64,000 nt of DNA. Origin: Dirofilaria immitis (taxonomy: Eukaryota > Nematoda > Chromadorea > Rhabditida > Onchocercidae). This document shows, piece after piece, positions 9,916 to 22,584 of this stretch. Location: assembly GCA_024305405.1 (NCBI GenBank), contig JAKNDB010000089.1:1-64000 (forward strand), in the 5' to 3' direction. Within the stretch, counting starts at the first letter, position 1; every line of letters begins with the position of its first letter. Made by a program: the position numbers and the translations under genes. The notes under the pieces are model-generated. The model had not been told where the DNA came from and did no database searches. It saw only the letters and a list, made by a program, of their open reading frames with translations.

Positions 9916-10799
9916 TGAAAGAAGGGACTGATAATTGTAGAAAAGGGATGGAGTTTATTGGAATAATTTCCTTGGTAGGTTTGGCGTTCAGTCGATGGGA
10001 GACGAGGTATAGTAATGTCGTCCATTAGGTTGAGTAGAATTGTTATTCTGACTTTTGCATCTTAATCATGAGTATATAATAATTTTGAATAATACGAAGT
10101 AATAGGAGTGGTTTACAGCAAATATTTTAACAGATGTTCATTTAAATAACTAGAGAAGCTGTAAGGGATCTGATTACAGCGATAGTTTTTTAGGTGTAAA
10201 AGAAAGGATGTGAATTTAGTTGGATAAAGACAACAAGCAGAGGATAAAAATGCTTACGGAATATAAGATTAGTTACATGATTCATTATATTTATTTACAT
10301 TTTATACGATTAATTTTATTAATTTAGTTTAGCGGAATTTAATATTTGCGACACCAACGATATTTCTCTAATCTCATTCTCAATTCAAGAATCTTAAATA
10401 TACGATATTTTTTTTTGAAAAAAAGTTCCACAAATTCCTAATTATTACAAAATTTTTTCCTGTGCCATCACAAATCGTTTTTTAATTAAGATTTTTGATG
10501 ACAAGTTCAAAATTCTAATTGCGATGTTTGAATAATTTGGATTTATTTGGGCTTCATCTTTAATTCGTCCCTAAAATATCGTTATCAAGGAGATATATAT
10601 TGTTATCAAGGGAATGCAAAATAGGCTGAAACAAATATTTAGCACATTTTCTTCCGCAAATATTCGTTCTATCGAAATTATTTGAATAATTCACTTTATT
10701 TTATCAGTATTTTAGGTTAATTCTTTATTTAGCTCTACCTTATCTCTTTTTGAAATGAGAAAGTTCACTTCAAAATTTTTTAATATCTATTTAATCCGT
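9916..10799. other. Downstream backbone
   Basis: AT-rich array backbone with similarity to 17000-17350 and 37740-37970. A minus-strand open frame covers 9687-10025 but overlaps the conserved noncoding block and does not keep its ends in paralogues; not called. Confidence 0.5.
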
Positions 10800-11189
10800 G
10801 TCGGGAAACCGAGAAGAAATTAATTCAAATTTATAAAATTCCTAAAAATACATTGTTTGTAACAAATAATTAAGCTATCAATGATTTCCTGTTTCTCACA
10901 CTAAGCCATCAACGATTTCCTGTTTTTCACACTAATCAAAACATTTATTTAAATTTTCTTATTCAACATTCACCCAAAATCCTTTTCCACATTATTCATC
11001 ACTTGTTCCTCTTAAAACATCTGTTTTATCCATTTACAAATCTTTCCAATCCAAATTTTTTTCTCATCACGCCCCTTTTATCACCCCATATAATCACAGC
11101 CACAGCAACAGATGCAACCTTGTTTCCTTCTTTTCTAGTAGAAATTCGTCACTTGTTGATTGTCCCCGCAACAGATTTATCTTCCACAA
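10800..11189. mobile_element. Short nonautonomous mobile repeat, 390 bp
   Basis: Begins GTCGGGAAACCGAG and ends ATCTTCCACAA, flanked by direct 8-bp repeats TAATCCGT (10792-10799 and 11190-11197). The backbone without insertion is seen at about 37950 (TTAATTCATCATTAAATGCG), which supports a true insertion. A second copy at 37401-37735 sits at another place in the backbone. Pyrimidine-rich, with an internal tandem duplication of GATTTCCTGTTT and its surroundings near 10880-10935. An 8-bp target duplication fits hAT-type elements, but I see no clear terminal inverted repeats. Confidence 0.6.
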
Positions 11190-11197
11190 TAATCCGT

Positions 11198-12985
11198 TAT
11201 TAAATGCGAGTTGCGTCTATTCGAAGATCAAAAGTAGCTTTGAAATAATTTTTCGCTTTCGCTGAATCTTTCGTACCATTTTTGAATTCCTTTTACATTA
11301 TTTTCAATTCCATGCATACAATCTTCGTGTTTTTTTAAATGAAATTTCGAGAGTCTAACTGTTATGAATAGCAAGCCATATTCGATCATTTTTGGACGTT
11401 TCGCAATTAATTTGTTTCAAAAATTTTTCTCCTGTGCTGTAATACCAATTTTTCTTGTTCAAAAATCCATCCGATTACTCGAATTTCTTAAAATCAGACA
11501 ATATCACTAATGAAAAATTTTTTTCGTTCCGAGAGTTATTATTTGCTAATTTAGTTGCTGCTCAATTATTAATTCTCATATGTTGACAATTCAATTTTTA
11601 GTATCCTCCGTGCACTAAAAAGTCAGACTTACGATGAATTGTCGCAAGCATTTTTAATTTTTCACATTTTTGATTCTTAAACAGTGATGTGATTTTTCAA
11701 ATTTTACAGCAGTTTAACTAGTGATTTTCAGAACAATTTAATTACATAAATTAGATATGAATTGATAAATGACTCTGACCCCACAATGACTATTTTCTGC
11801 ATTTAGATAACCGATCGTTATTTCGTAATCTATATCAAAATATTAATCCATTTTACCTATATTATCAGATGTTTCAGCTTTTATCCCGAAATAAAATTAT
11901 TTCAGAGTAAGATGTTTTCAGGAATAAAAATGGCAAAAAGATGTATCCAAATATGCAATAAGTTTAAATGAAATTCGATAAAGCCCAGAAAAAAGAAGAA
12001 ATTATTGAAATCTGATTAAGATCTTAGATTAGGCGGCAGAAATATGTTTTATTGGGATAATATGATCTTGTGAAGATATTCAAATCTCTCTTGCGTGTCC
12101 CTTATTTATCGCAAGATATTTATTTTCATTGTGATCATTTAGCTCTAATTTCACTCCAAAAGAGCTTTTTGAACATTTTGCTGGTGTGATCATAGTTTCC
12201 ATCTATTGATATCTGTCTTATAATTATGTAAATGCAACTAAATTTGTCTATTTAATGGTGAGCATTAGTATGAGAATCGAATAAATTTTCCTACTTCATG
12301 CACTTTCATTTCAAATAAACAAAGTATTATTATCTTATTAATGGCTAATTTAATAATTGACTTTATCATAAATTGATTAATACATCCATCTTGTATATAT
12401 ATATAGCATTGCAAAGATTCATCACATTATTCGTTTCACTCAAATTTCAGGAGATGAATCATGAAGATCTCACTGACTAATGAACAAAATACAATAGGAT
12501 TTTGATTGGAAAATAGACCAAGATTTTTTCTATATTAGAAAATCGCAATTTCGGTAAAGAACAATACAGGCGACATTGAATTGCAATGTATTTTGAAGTC
12601 ACGAGTGTTAACGAAATATTTTTGATCGAATTATAAGTATATTATCAACGTTTTCTTCTGATCGTGACAAAACTGCAGTGAGTGAATTCTGCTTCTCAAT
12701 TCTCACAGATTTCTTCAATTTTCTCATTTCACTTCAATTGGAAGAACTTTCAAATTTGGATAATTAAACCTTTATTAATAAATTTAATAATACATTAACA
12801 AAATGCAGCGATTACAATCAATCATCATGCAAATTCGATGTCAGCAGGCAGGTTTAATGACAATCACATAGTTAACTTTAGGGTAAGAGGAAATTAAATA
12901 ATGCTCGGTATGGCTGTCCAATCGCCTTGTTAAAGCACATTTTTAGAAATGCTTTTTGCACTTAGGACCCTCTTCTTCGGCTTAG
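11198..12985. other. Backbone, nothing recognised
   Basis: AT-rich array backbone on both sides of the element. Near 12470 the region corresponding to the mini-ORF is replaced or decayed, but the following GATTTTGATT...ATAGACCAAGATTTTTT is still recognisable. No gene supported. Confidence 0.4.
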
Positions 12986-13153
12986 ATGGAGGATCCTGAT
13001 AAAATTCTGCGACTACAAGCAAGAGCGCCTTTGTTAGCGCGTGTGAAAATAGAGTTCTTTTTCAGAGCTCATAGACAAGAATGGACAATTTTAGCTTACA
13101 TTTACATTATACAATCATATATCAGCAGTGCTAAATTCAGGATAAAGAAATGA
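12986..13153 (+). CDS. Small unrecognised ORF in GC-richer patch
   Basis: ATG to TGA, 55 residues, in a patch (about 12840-13080) with clearly more G and C than its surroundings. It reads MEDPDKILRLQARAPLLARV and later has an aromatic stretch EFFFRAHRQEW. The ATG directly follows a possible acceptor TTCGGCTTAG. No paralogue is seen elsewhere in the window. It could be an exon fragment or transferred DNA; chance is also possible. Confidence 0.2.
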   Translation: MEDPDKILRLQARAPLLARVKIEFFFRAHRQEWTILAYIYIIQSYISSAKFRIKK

Positions 13154-14085
13154 TTGATTCTCTGCTTCTCTTCTCGATTTAACCGACATATAATAAGTAA
13201 GAAGCGATAAAATCAAATTAATAGATATTAAGGTCACACAATAGAGAAAAGAATATTATTTCATCGTCCATTCTAAATCTATTGAATTACGCAGAGTGGT
13301 TGTTAATGACGATCAAACAAAGAGAACAATCCTTATAATGATTACGATAAATGGTACTTTACGTACGGTAACGTATTACTTCGATATGCATGTCATTCTG
13401 TTTGTTTTCCGCGATGAAATGTTTTCCTGTGCAAAGATAATATAGATATTTTGTGGTGCTTATTCAGTTTACTTTAATCATACTTTTTTGTCATTAAGCA
13501 TTTAAAACCAGGCGTGCGAAACTTCGTAAACTAGACAAAAGTATTTTTAAGTGAAATATTGCTGATTTGTGGTTGATTAATTGATTAGAGCTCGTAGAAT
13601 TAATCATAGATTATTTTCTCATATTATTATTGCTTCTTGTTTCCATATTCGGATATCTAAAATGACATTTCAGAAACAAAATTAACTGGAAAATATGTCA
13701 AATTCAATTTGATTTCATCCATTTCACGAAAAAATACGAAAATGCAAATTTCACGGACGTTTTTTGTAAAAAATAGGAAGATTTCATTAATATTGAGAAT
13801 CCCATAATATATAATGAATTAAATAGCAGCAAAATGGATGGAATGAAATTGTCTCAATGTATAACTCTTTTGTAACTAAATAATAAATTTTATAGGTTTT
13901 TAATTATTTCGTTCTGAGTTTGGTTGTTCTTCAATTTTTTTGAAATTTTGTAAATTATTTCTAACTATTATAAGTAAATTCTCGATTTATCCCTCAAGTT
14001 CATATGAAAATGCTTTCTTACTGTAAGTGTTGCAACGTATTAGTATCAGTTATAAGCTGCATTATACTTGCAGAAATTTTGGATT
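13154..14085. other. Upstream backbone of the divergent relic
   Basis: Similar to 54700-54960 and 61960-62230 (shared ACGGTAACG, CATGTCATTCTGTTT and TTTTCCTGT...AAAG stretches). No gene supported. Confidence 0.45.
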
Positions 14086-14091
14086 CTTGTT

Positions 14092-14515
14092 ATGTTGCTA
14101 TTCAGCATTTTTAAATATTCGAGTGTTTAAACAATAATGTAAGTTAAAGTGATAAATTTTAATAATAATGTAAAATAAAATGATAAACTTGTGTGTTATT
14201 TTCATGTCATTCATTCAGTTTATTTGTCTTTCGACCCGGTACGACTATTTATTTAAATGATTGCGACGGCAAGTTTCAAGTTTAGTTTCATATTTTTTTA
14301 AATTAATATTCAATATTATAGATTATAGACGACTATAATGTATGATATATTTTAATATCAATATTTTGCAAAAGCTTTAAAATTTCAGCCACTCAGCTTT
14401 TATTAAAATGCTGTCCTGGTGATGTTGGCAGAGACACGACGATTTCTATACTTGGTCTTGATATTGGTTTATTTGCTATAGAGGAAAATAATTGCGTATT
14501 GGAAATAATTTATAT
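14092..14515 (+). pseudogene. Divergent array copy, decayed
   Basis: Acceptor TTGCAG (ends 14074) and exon 1 14092-14138 keep the 47-nt length and the GTAAGTTAAAGTGATAAA donor context, but codon 13 is TAA. Exon-2-like sequence lies around 14237-14300 without a clear donor. Exon 3 starts at 14389 after AATTTCAG and keeps AAATGCTGTCCTG (the Cys-Cys-Pro motif region) and CTTGATATTGGTTTATTTGC, with stops and large deletions. Bridges subfamily I and the relics at 39457, 49080 and 55183. Confidence 0.65.
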
Positions 14516-14817
14516 CATCGTTAGTACTATATTTTACATTATTGTATAGATTGAAAACTTTTGAAAATTATGCAGAAAATCGTTTGTTTAGCACAAATTG
14601 TAAAAATGAAATTTGATGAACTATAACTATATTGTTTACTGAAATGAATTTTTAAAATACATCAAAAAGCTATATTTTAAAAGTTGTCGTTACTAAAGTC
14701 TTTCGCAACTTTTTAATAGTTTGCAATACATAAACTAATCAACAAAACTGTTAAAATAAAATGTCAAAAATAAATGAATATAATGGCTAATGTTGTCGAT
14801 TAATTGCGAACAATTGA

Positions 14818-15720
14818 AATAATTTAACAATTAAATAACTAAAAAGCAACAATTCGTTGAAATATCATATATCTGAATTTTCATTTTAAGAAAAATATTT
14901 GTCTTAAAATACTGACTAAAATTAAATAGCAAGATAAGATTTTGAAATTCTGCTAATGATAAAATATGTGTTATCGATAGTAATTTTGCCAATTTTATTC
15001 AATTAAAATGCTATTGTTCGTATTCTCATTGCAATTAAATTGATTCGGTTGATAATTTAAATAAATTAAACAGGTGGATCATTAAAAGAATAATCAGCAA
15101 AATGTGGAAAATCGATTACCACAGTTGAATTATAGATTGAAGAGGTTTTTTTTTTTTTTAAATTCTAAAGGAACGAATAATCGGCAAAGAGAAAGTTGAA
15201 TAACCTTATTTTACCTTGACTTTAGTTGATTTACAGTGTGTAGTTAATTGTACTAGAGAAAGTACAAGGTATGAAACCTAAGCCACGGAATAAAAGAAAA
15301 AGCTAATAATTATTTCTGCATTTGTTGTTTCCGACACAAAACCTGGAACTAGAATCAATTGAACTAGTAATCAGATTTTGATTACTACTTTAGTTATTGC
15401 AAGGAATTCTATGAAATCAAATTATCACCTGCAAGATAACCGATAAACATTACTCATATTTAGTAAGACTTCATTAATCGATCTATGTATTTCGCTTATT
15501 TTTCAAACTTTGATAATGTCATTTCGGTTCTCGATACATTTCATGCTATTTATATCATTTTTATTTTCATTCGATTACTTTTCACTTTTCAGAGTATATA
15601 GTTTTTTCCAACAATTAAACATTCGCCTTGAATCACTGCAATATCATTATCAACGATTTTAAATGCGAAGAAGAATGACCGTGAATGTTTTCTCAGCTAA
15701 TCTTAGTTAAATATCAAACT
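14818..15720. repeat. Tandem duplication, first unit
   Basis: Matches 15825-16930 almost base for base. Relative to the second unit it lacks about 200 bp, the junction lying near 15570 (ATCATTTTTATTTTCATTCG). Contains one conserved AGGTNA block. No gene. Confidence 0.7.
15181..15290 (-). promoter_or_regulatory. Conserved intergenic block with AGGTNA direct repeat
   Basis: Core on the minus strand AGGTAA-AATA-AGGTTA, followed downstream by GAAAGTACAAGGTATGAAA. Confidence 0.35.
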
Positions 15721-15824
15721 TAAATAGACTTTAAATAGACTATCTGAAATATCCAGACCTTTCAGTTATGCTTGAAATATAGTTATTTTTTTTCTCAGCT
15801 AATCTTAGAAATTTTCTGCGATTA

Positions 15825-16930
15825 AATAATTTAACAATTAAATAACTAAAAAGCAACAATTCGTTGAAATATCATATATCTGAGTTTTCATTTTAAGAAA
15901 AATATTTGTCTTAAAATACTGACTAAAATTAAATAGCAAGATAAGATTTTGAAATTCTGCTAATGATAAAATATGTGTTATCGATAGTAATTTTGCCAAT
16001 TTTATTCAATTAAAATGCTATTGTTCGTATTCTCATTGCAATTAAATTGATTCGATCGATAGTTTAAGTAAATCAAACAGATGGATCATTAAAAGAATGG
16101 TCAGCAAGATGTGGAAAATCGATTACTATAGTTGAAGTATGAATCGAAGAGGTTTTTTAAATTCTAAGAGAACGAATAATCGGCAAAGAGAAAGTTGAGT
16201 AACCTTATTTTGCCTTGTTTTCAGTCAATTTATAATATGCAGTTAATTGTGTTAAAGAAAGTACAAGGTATGAAATCTAAGCCAAGAAATAAGAGAAAAC
16301 AGCTAATGATTATTTCTGCATTTTTTCTTTTTCGACACAAACTTGGAACCAGAATCAATTGAACTAGTAATCAGATTTTGATTATTGCTTCAATTATTGC
16401 AAGGAATTATATGAAATCAAATTATCATGTGCAGGATAATTACGAAACATTATTCATATTTAATAGAACTTTATTAATCCATCTATGTATTTCGCTTATT
16501 TTTCAAACTTTGATAATGTCATTTCGGTTCTCGATACATTTCATGCTATTTATATCATTTTTGTAGACAAGATGAATTGTTACTATTATTTGATCTAATG
16601 GTCGTAGCATTTTTTTGCAGAAAATTTCTTTATTATTAATTGCTTTTTGAATTCAACTCATTCATTGTTTTTCTTTACTATGAATAATAATTCGTCGAGC
16701 ATTAATATAAAAGAAAACTGTTCTGAGTTTATTTTCAGCATCATATTCAGTATTTAATTTGCTCTTGTGCAATATTTTCATTCGATTACTTTTCACTTTT
16801 CAGAGTATATAGTTTTTTCCAACAATTAAACATTCGCCTTGAATCACTGCAATATCATTATCAACGATTTTAAATGCGAAGAAGAATGACCGTGAATGTT
16901 TTCTCAGCTAATCTTAGCTAAATATCAAAC
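15825..16930. repeat. Tandem duplication, second unit
   Basis: Second and longer unit of the local duplication with 14818-15720. Carries a 62-codon open frame at 16378-16566 that is broken in the first unit, so I do not treat it as a gene. Confidence 0.7.
16180..16285 (-). promoter_or_regulatory. Conserved intergenic block with AGGTNA direct repeat
   Basis: Core on the minus strand AGGCAA-AATA-AGGTTA, one base away from the consensus in the first half site. Confidence 0.3.
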
Positions 16931-19144
16931 CTAAATAAACTGTCTGAAATATCCAGACCTTGTCAGCTAGTGCCTGAAATATAGTTACTTCATAATTTAA
17001 ATATCAAAACTCGTGATTGAAGGATGAAGTACAAATAAGATGAAAAAATAATTGGAAGTTTGTGAAATTTTTTCAAAAAAATCATTAAATTTCTAAGGCT
17101 GTTTTGGCTTCTTCATTTCTCTCGATCAAAAAAAAGTTATGAAGAAAATATATACTGCTTTTATCAAAAAGATGTAAAATGCGCTGACAAAAAATATTCA
17201 ACACATTTTTTCCCGCGAATATTCGTTTCCATCACAGTTGTTTCAATGATGTAGATTTTTCTATAAATTTTAAGTTGTTTCTTCTTTACTTGCTTCCGCC
17301 CATTTTCTTTCTTCTCTCTGAAATATAAAAGTTCATCTCAAGACTTTAATTAATTATTCAGTCTATCAATGTGAATTGCATCTATTTGGGAATCGAAACA
17401 GTAACTTCAAAATAATTCTCCCTTGAATTTCATGATATTTGTCTCATATGTGTTTTAGTCATGTGATACTATAATAATTCTTCATGCCTAAAAATCATCA
17501 GATTGCTCCGATTTCCTGGAATCAGGTAGCTCCACTGATAACGAGAGATACTTTGCTTACTAACTTAATTCTTAAATATTGGTCTCTATATATTAAAGTA
17601 AGAATTTTAAATCAAGGATACTGATGTATTTCTAAAAATCCATTAAGATTATTTCGATTTTCCACTTTTCAACTCTTGAATTTTTTTGCAAACCTTATTA
17701 ACAATGCATTTGGTGATTTTATAACAATTTAACCATATAAATTATAAATGACTCTATATTTCCACAATCCCTGTTACACTGTTGTAACTCGCATTGTAGA
17801 TTAATTATTCTTTTGATTGATTTTTCCAATATGTTATACGTTGTTTCGTCCTTCAGAATTTTGAATTAAATAGAAGTTTTCGGAAATAGTAATAATTTAT
17901 TCGTTTTGAAAGTTAGAGCTATGTCTGTTCTAGAAAAAAGTGCTATGTTTTTCAACAAAGCTGGTGAAATATGCTTTTTTTTGTTCAGAGCTCGAAATGT
18001 CAAAATATTAAAAATCATAACTTTAAAATCTAAATATTGTTTTTTAAATCGAATGAATTTTCACTTCCGGTGTATTGCATTAGCACTTTCATCTTTAATT
18101 TGCAAAGTTAAGTTTCATGCATTGACTTATATTTTGAGAATTTCTAAATTATATTACTGTTCAAACTTTATCATCTGGAAAAAGTTTTTTAGATACTGAA
18201 AAAATTTTCAATTAAAAACAAAATTTATTCGAATTCCATATCTGTAAAAATTAGCGATGTGATTTGAAGGTATACTTGCCACTTTACGATAAACATCATA
18301 AAATCAAGAAAGTGAGCGAAAAATATGACGACGAAGACTTTTAACCGGAAAATTATGACCGAAAAACATAAATTAGTTTAAAAATGTCAAATTTCATTTA
18401 ACGTAATCAAAAAATTAGAAAAAGTATTCAAATTTTCGAGAATTTTCCAAAGAATTATTTATCTAATTACATTGCTAAAATTGTCTACCTTCATTCAATT
18501 CGTTATTGTCACAAATGCCAGGAAATATTAAAATTGGAAAATTCAGAAGCAACATGCGACAAGTCGATAATGAATGCTAAATAAATGATTAATTTATTCT
18601 TAATATGATAAAACTTATGTTAAAAACAAAAGACAAAATTTCCAGAAAAGATTGCTTGTCAATCCTTGCTAATGAGAAGACGTATCCGAAATATGCAATA
18701 AATTTAAATGAAGCTTTATGAAGCCTGCAAAAGTTCACTTACCGCTAATTTCACTTGTAGGGGTTTTTTGAATTTTATTGATACGATCATGTTTTCATCT
18801 CCAGTGCCTTTCTATTATGCAATGCAACTGAAATCCGATCTCACGTTTATGTTTAACATCGTAATCCTTGATATGGAGATCGAATAAAATTTCTTATTCC
18901 TTGCATTTTTTCGATAAACAAAGGACTCACTATTGTTGGATTTTTTTGCATTATATGATCTTTGATATAAGATAGTTTATTCTATTCAAGTTCCATTAAT
19001 TAGCAAATGATTTACGAAATCACATCAATTGTTTCATTTCCTACTTTGCTCTTTTTCTTTTTTAAATAATAAATTTCTTTTTATAATTTTGCCTGAAATC
19101 ATTTGCCTGAAATAATTATGTCTGAAATCAAAGATAACAGGTAG
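16931..19144. other. Backbone, partly duplicated at 29.0-30.4 kb
   Basis: 17890-18720 matches 29030-29870. The 97-codon frame at 17906-18199 is frameshifted in that duplicate and has no ATG at its start, so it is likely chance. No gene supported. Confidence 0.5.
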
Positions 19145-19309
19145 AGCTCACAACAAATTTTTTGTTCAATAGACCTATCTTCTGATATATTACAATGCAT
19201 TTCGGATATAATTATTCCATTATCAGAAAGCCATGAAATTATTTGTTTAGATGAAATTTTAGGAAATGGATTACGAAAATTTCATTTATTGCTGAGGAAA
19301 AGAAAATAA
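19145..19309 (+). CDS. Conserved mini-ORF or candidate exon, copy 2
   Basis: 55 codons from an AG boundary to TAA in the same frame as 6747-6911; only a few residues differ (end KFHLLLRKRK). Preceded by a pyrimidine-rich stretch and ACAGGTAG. No ATG in frame upstream. Coding status uncertain. Confidence 0.3.
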   Translation, partial: SSQQIFCSIDLSSDILQCISDIIIPLSESHEIICLDEILGNGLRKFHLLLRKRK

Positions 19310-19656
19310 GATTTTGATTGGGATAGTGAAATAGATTAAGGTTTTTTCTTAAGCGCGAATGATCATTTAATATTTTAGATAAAGGCATCTTGAGTATCGC
19401 TATTTATGACATAAATGTATAGGAGTTACGTAGCTAATATTTAAGGAAAGTATAACTTAATATCGCAAAATGTTAGCTATCAAAGAACGAATCAAACAAC
19501 GAAGACGGTTTATTCTATTCAACTAACATTAATTAGCAAATGAATTGCAAAATTATACCAATCGTTATCATTTCCTATTTTGCTCTTTTTCCTTTTTTAA
19601 ATAATGGATTTCTTTTATAATTTTGCTCTATGCATGAAATCAAAGATAATAAGTAG

Positions 19657-19806
19657 AGCTCACAACAATCTTTTCATTCAATAGGCCTATCTTCTGATAT
19701 GTTACAACGCATTTCAGTTGTAATTATTCCATTGTCAGAAACCGATGAAATTATTTGTTTAGATAAATTACGAAAATTTCATTTATTACTAAACAAAAGA
19801 AAATAA
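19657..19806 (+). CDS. Conserved mini-ORF or candidate exon, copy 3
   Basis: 50 codons in frame to TAA; differs from copy 1 by an in-frame loss of 15 nt (CLDKLRKFHLLLNKRK at the end). It lies only 0.35 kb after copy 2, because the upstream backbone is doubled here. Confidence 0.3.
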   Translation, partial: SSQQSFHSIGLSSDMLQRISVVIIPLSETDEIICLDKLRKFHLLLNKRK

Positions 19807-21405
19807 GATTTTGATTAGGATGGCGAAATAGACTAAGATTTTTTTTTCTTAAGCTCCAATGATCATTTAATATTTTTAATTGATGAAAGCATCTTAAACA
19901 TCGCAATTTCTTATGTTATGATATACAAGTAAAGGGGTAATGTGGCTAATATTTACGATAGCATTAATGTCACAAAATGATAGCTATCAAACAACGAATC
20001 ATCTTCCATCTGTCTGAATCAAAATATCACGATAGGTATAATAAGACGATGACGATAAAATCAATTTAACAATTAATTATTATTATAATAATAGACAAGA
20101 AGAGATGCCTGTCTTTTCGGACATTCTAATCTATTCAAATATGGAAAGAAAAGAGGAAAAACACGGTTTACAAAGAAAATCAAGGAGTCTCTTCAATGTA
20201 TGTCAACTACCGTATTGATAGACATTTCATCCTGCATATTTTATAGATCTACATGGAATTCAATTAAACTTTTTAATAATTTCTATTCCTGAAATGCTCT
20301 CTTTCAGAACATCAGAAATGGTTACATAATCAACTGGAAACAATAATATGAGAAAGTAATTTGTAATTAATTCTGTGCGCTCTAAACAACTATCAATCAC
20401 AAATAAGCATACCGAACTAAAACATATATTTTTGTATAGCTTTCAGATTTTTGCATCGCTAATTTTTAATCCCAAGCAACAATTAAAAAAATGGCAGAAA
20501 TGAATTGAATAGGCAAAAAACATTATTAATCATCTTTTCAGGAATAGAATTAATTAGGATTAGGATTAGCTCTCTTAGTCCAATTCCTTAAACCTAATAG
20601 TGGCCAAATCATTAAAACGATGATATTTTAACATCTTGAGTATCGCTATTATGATATACATGTAAAGGAGTGATATGGCTAATATTAAAGGTTATATAAC
20701 TTAATGTCACAAAATGTTAGCTGTCAAAGAACGAATTAGCTGCCATCTGCTTGAATCAAAATATTACTCTAGGGGTAATAAGACGATGAAAATAAAATCA
20801 ATTTAACAATTAACTATTATAATAACAGAAAAGAAGAGATGCCTATCTTTTCGGACATTCTAATATAATTAACTATGGCGAGAAAATCTATTCAGACATC
20901 TTTGTGGTATAATAGTACATTTCAATATTGATAAACATGTCATCCTGCCTGTTTTATGGATCCACATTAGAATTTAATTAAACTTTTTATCCAGAACATC
21001 AAGAAATGGTTACATAAACAAAAAAATAATATAAGAAAATAATTTGCAATTAATTCTGTGCGCTGTAAGCAGTCATAAATAGGCATACCATATTAAACAT
21101 GCATTTGTAAAGTTGTCAAATTTTGCAGCGCTAATTTTGAATCCCAAACAACAACTAAAAAACGACAGAAATGAATTGAATAGGCAAGAAATATTTTTAA
21201 TCATCTTTTCAGGACGGTAAAAATCCAGACCTCATGAATTGATGCTTTGAATAAGTCCCATTGAATAAGTTTGTCTCAACAAGAATAATTGGATATATTA
21301 TTATTATGTTTTCATATTGCAAGCGTTGTGATGAGTTGATAACATGTTTTCTTATGGTAGGAATCATTTAGTATAGCACAATTGTAAACTGAATTATATT
21401 TGCAG
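19807..21405 (+). repeat. Doubled upstream backbone of copy at 21424
   Basis: The GATGCCT marker occurs twice (about 20104 and 20840). A junction at about 20630 fuses ATGATATTTTA to ACATCTTGAGTATCGC, so part of one unit's promoter region precedes a whole second one. Ends in TATATTTGCAG at 21405. Confidence 0.6.
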
Positions 21406-21423
21406 GAATTTTGGATTCTCATT

Positions 21424-22103
21424 ATGTGCTCATTCTGTAATCCTAAATCTTCGACTGCTGTAATAATAATGTAAGTTTAAGCATCAAACAGATATTTTTA
21501 TTGTCATGATAAAAAAGATATTGTTATGATATAATTCATTCAATTTATTTGTCTATCAATATATTCTTCTATTTTAGTGCAATATTATTATTTGCTGAAA
21601 TGAATGCAATAGCAAGTTTAAAGTTACAATCGTTCAACAATAATAGAGCTCGTCGTAATGTAAGTTTTAGACTTTTAGTAATATTTAATATATCATACAA
21701 TATACTGTAAAAGCTTATTAAGTTTCAGCCATTGACTGCCGATACAAAGTGCTGTCCTGGTATTGTTGGCAGAAGGACAAAAAGATTTATTAGGTTTTTT
21801 CTTTCGGCTGGAAAGGCTGGAGTTTATTTGGACACTTCATCTCGTTTTATTGCTGCAGTTGGTGCAGCTGGTGTAATTGGTGCTGGTCTTGGCTTTGGTG
21901 CTGCTTTATTTGCTACTGGTATAGGGAACTTTTGGAAAACCTTAACATCTTCATCTCAAACTGTTCAAGCAGGTAATGCAAGTCCTGTACTGTCGACGGG
22001 TGGTGGCACATACTACTCGAACGGTGGAAATAATGGACAACATTATTATTATTATTATTATTCACCTCCGCCTTACTATTATCATTATTACTATTATGGC
22101 TGA
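21424..22103 (+). CDS. Intact secreted Gly/Tyr-rich protein, 167 aa (subfamily I)
   Basis: Exons 21424-21470, 21578-21659 and 21729-22103; spliced 504 nt, fully open. Starts MCSFCNPKSS: two extra cysteines in the signal peptide compared with the 8217 copy. Signal core and NNNRARRN are identical. The motif is TKCCPGIVGRRTKR, so one Arg of the basic run is Gly. The Gly-rich hydrophobic segment contains GAGLGFGAALFATGIG; then TSSSQTVQAGNAS, GGGTYYSNGGNNGQH, and Tyr runs broken by SPPP and His. AATAAA at 22194-22199 is likely the polyadenylation signal. Putative leader acceptor at 21405, 18-nt 5' UTR. Function unknown, as for the 8217 copy. Confidence 0.85.
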
Positions 22104-22584
22104 ACTTCATATTACCTTTGAAACTTTTATAACTATAGATTGAAAACTTTTATAAATTACACGAAATTTTTGTGATATTCTATCGGAAAATTCAATAAAC
22201 TATTAAATAGTTTGATTCACGGAAATTAATTCCTTAAATATATGAAAAGCAATATAGCCTTTTTTCTCAAATATATCAAAAAGCAATAAAGTAATATAGC
22301 ACAAAGATTATCACATATAAGTCTTCCGCAATTTTGTTGTATATTGTAATCAGTGATGTATTATTGGTATTTAATAAAATTTTGTTCATCCATTCGTATA
22401 TTTCACAAATTTCTCAATCTTTCATTTCGTTTCACAATACATTTTATACTGTTTATATCATTCAGAGACAGAGACAAGGAGAATTATATTATTATTTGAT
22501 TTTATGCGTAATTTTCCATAATTCTTCATATTTCATTATTAATTGCTTTCTGAACTTAATTCGTCCATTGTTGTTCTTTGCTAT
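22104..22584 (+). other. 3' UTR and spacer
   Basis: Near-identical to 26626-27112. AATAAA 22194-22199. The 84-codon frame at 22334-22588 recurs at 26859 through duplication, but its counterparts at 9062 and 32737 diverge in frame; rejected as a gene. Confidence 0.55.

Noticed and set aside
17906..18199. 97-codon plus-strand frame
   Set aside because: No ATG at its start, no family resemblance, and the duplicate at 29030 is frameshifted.
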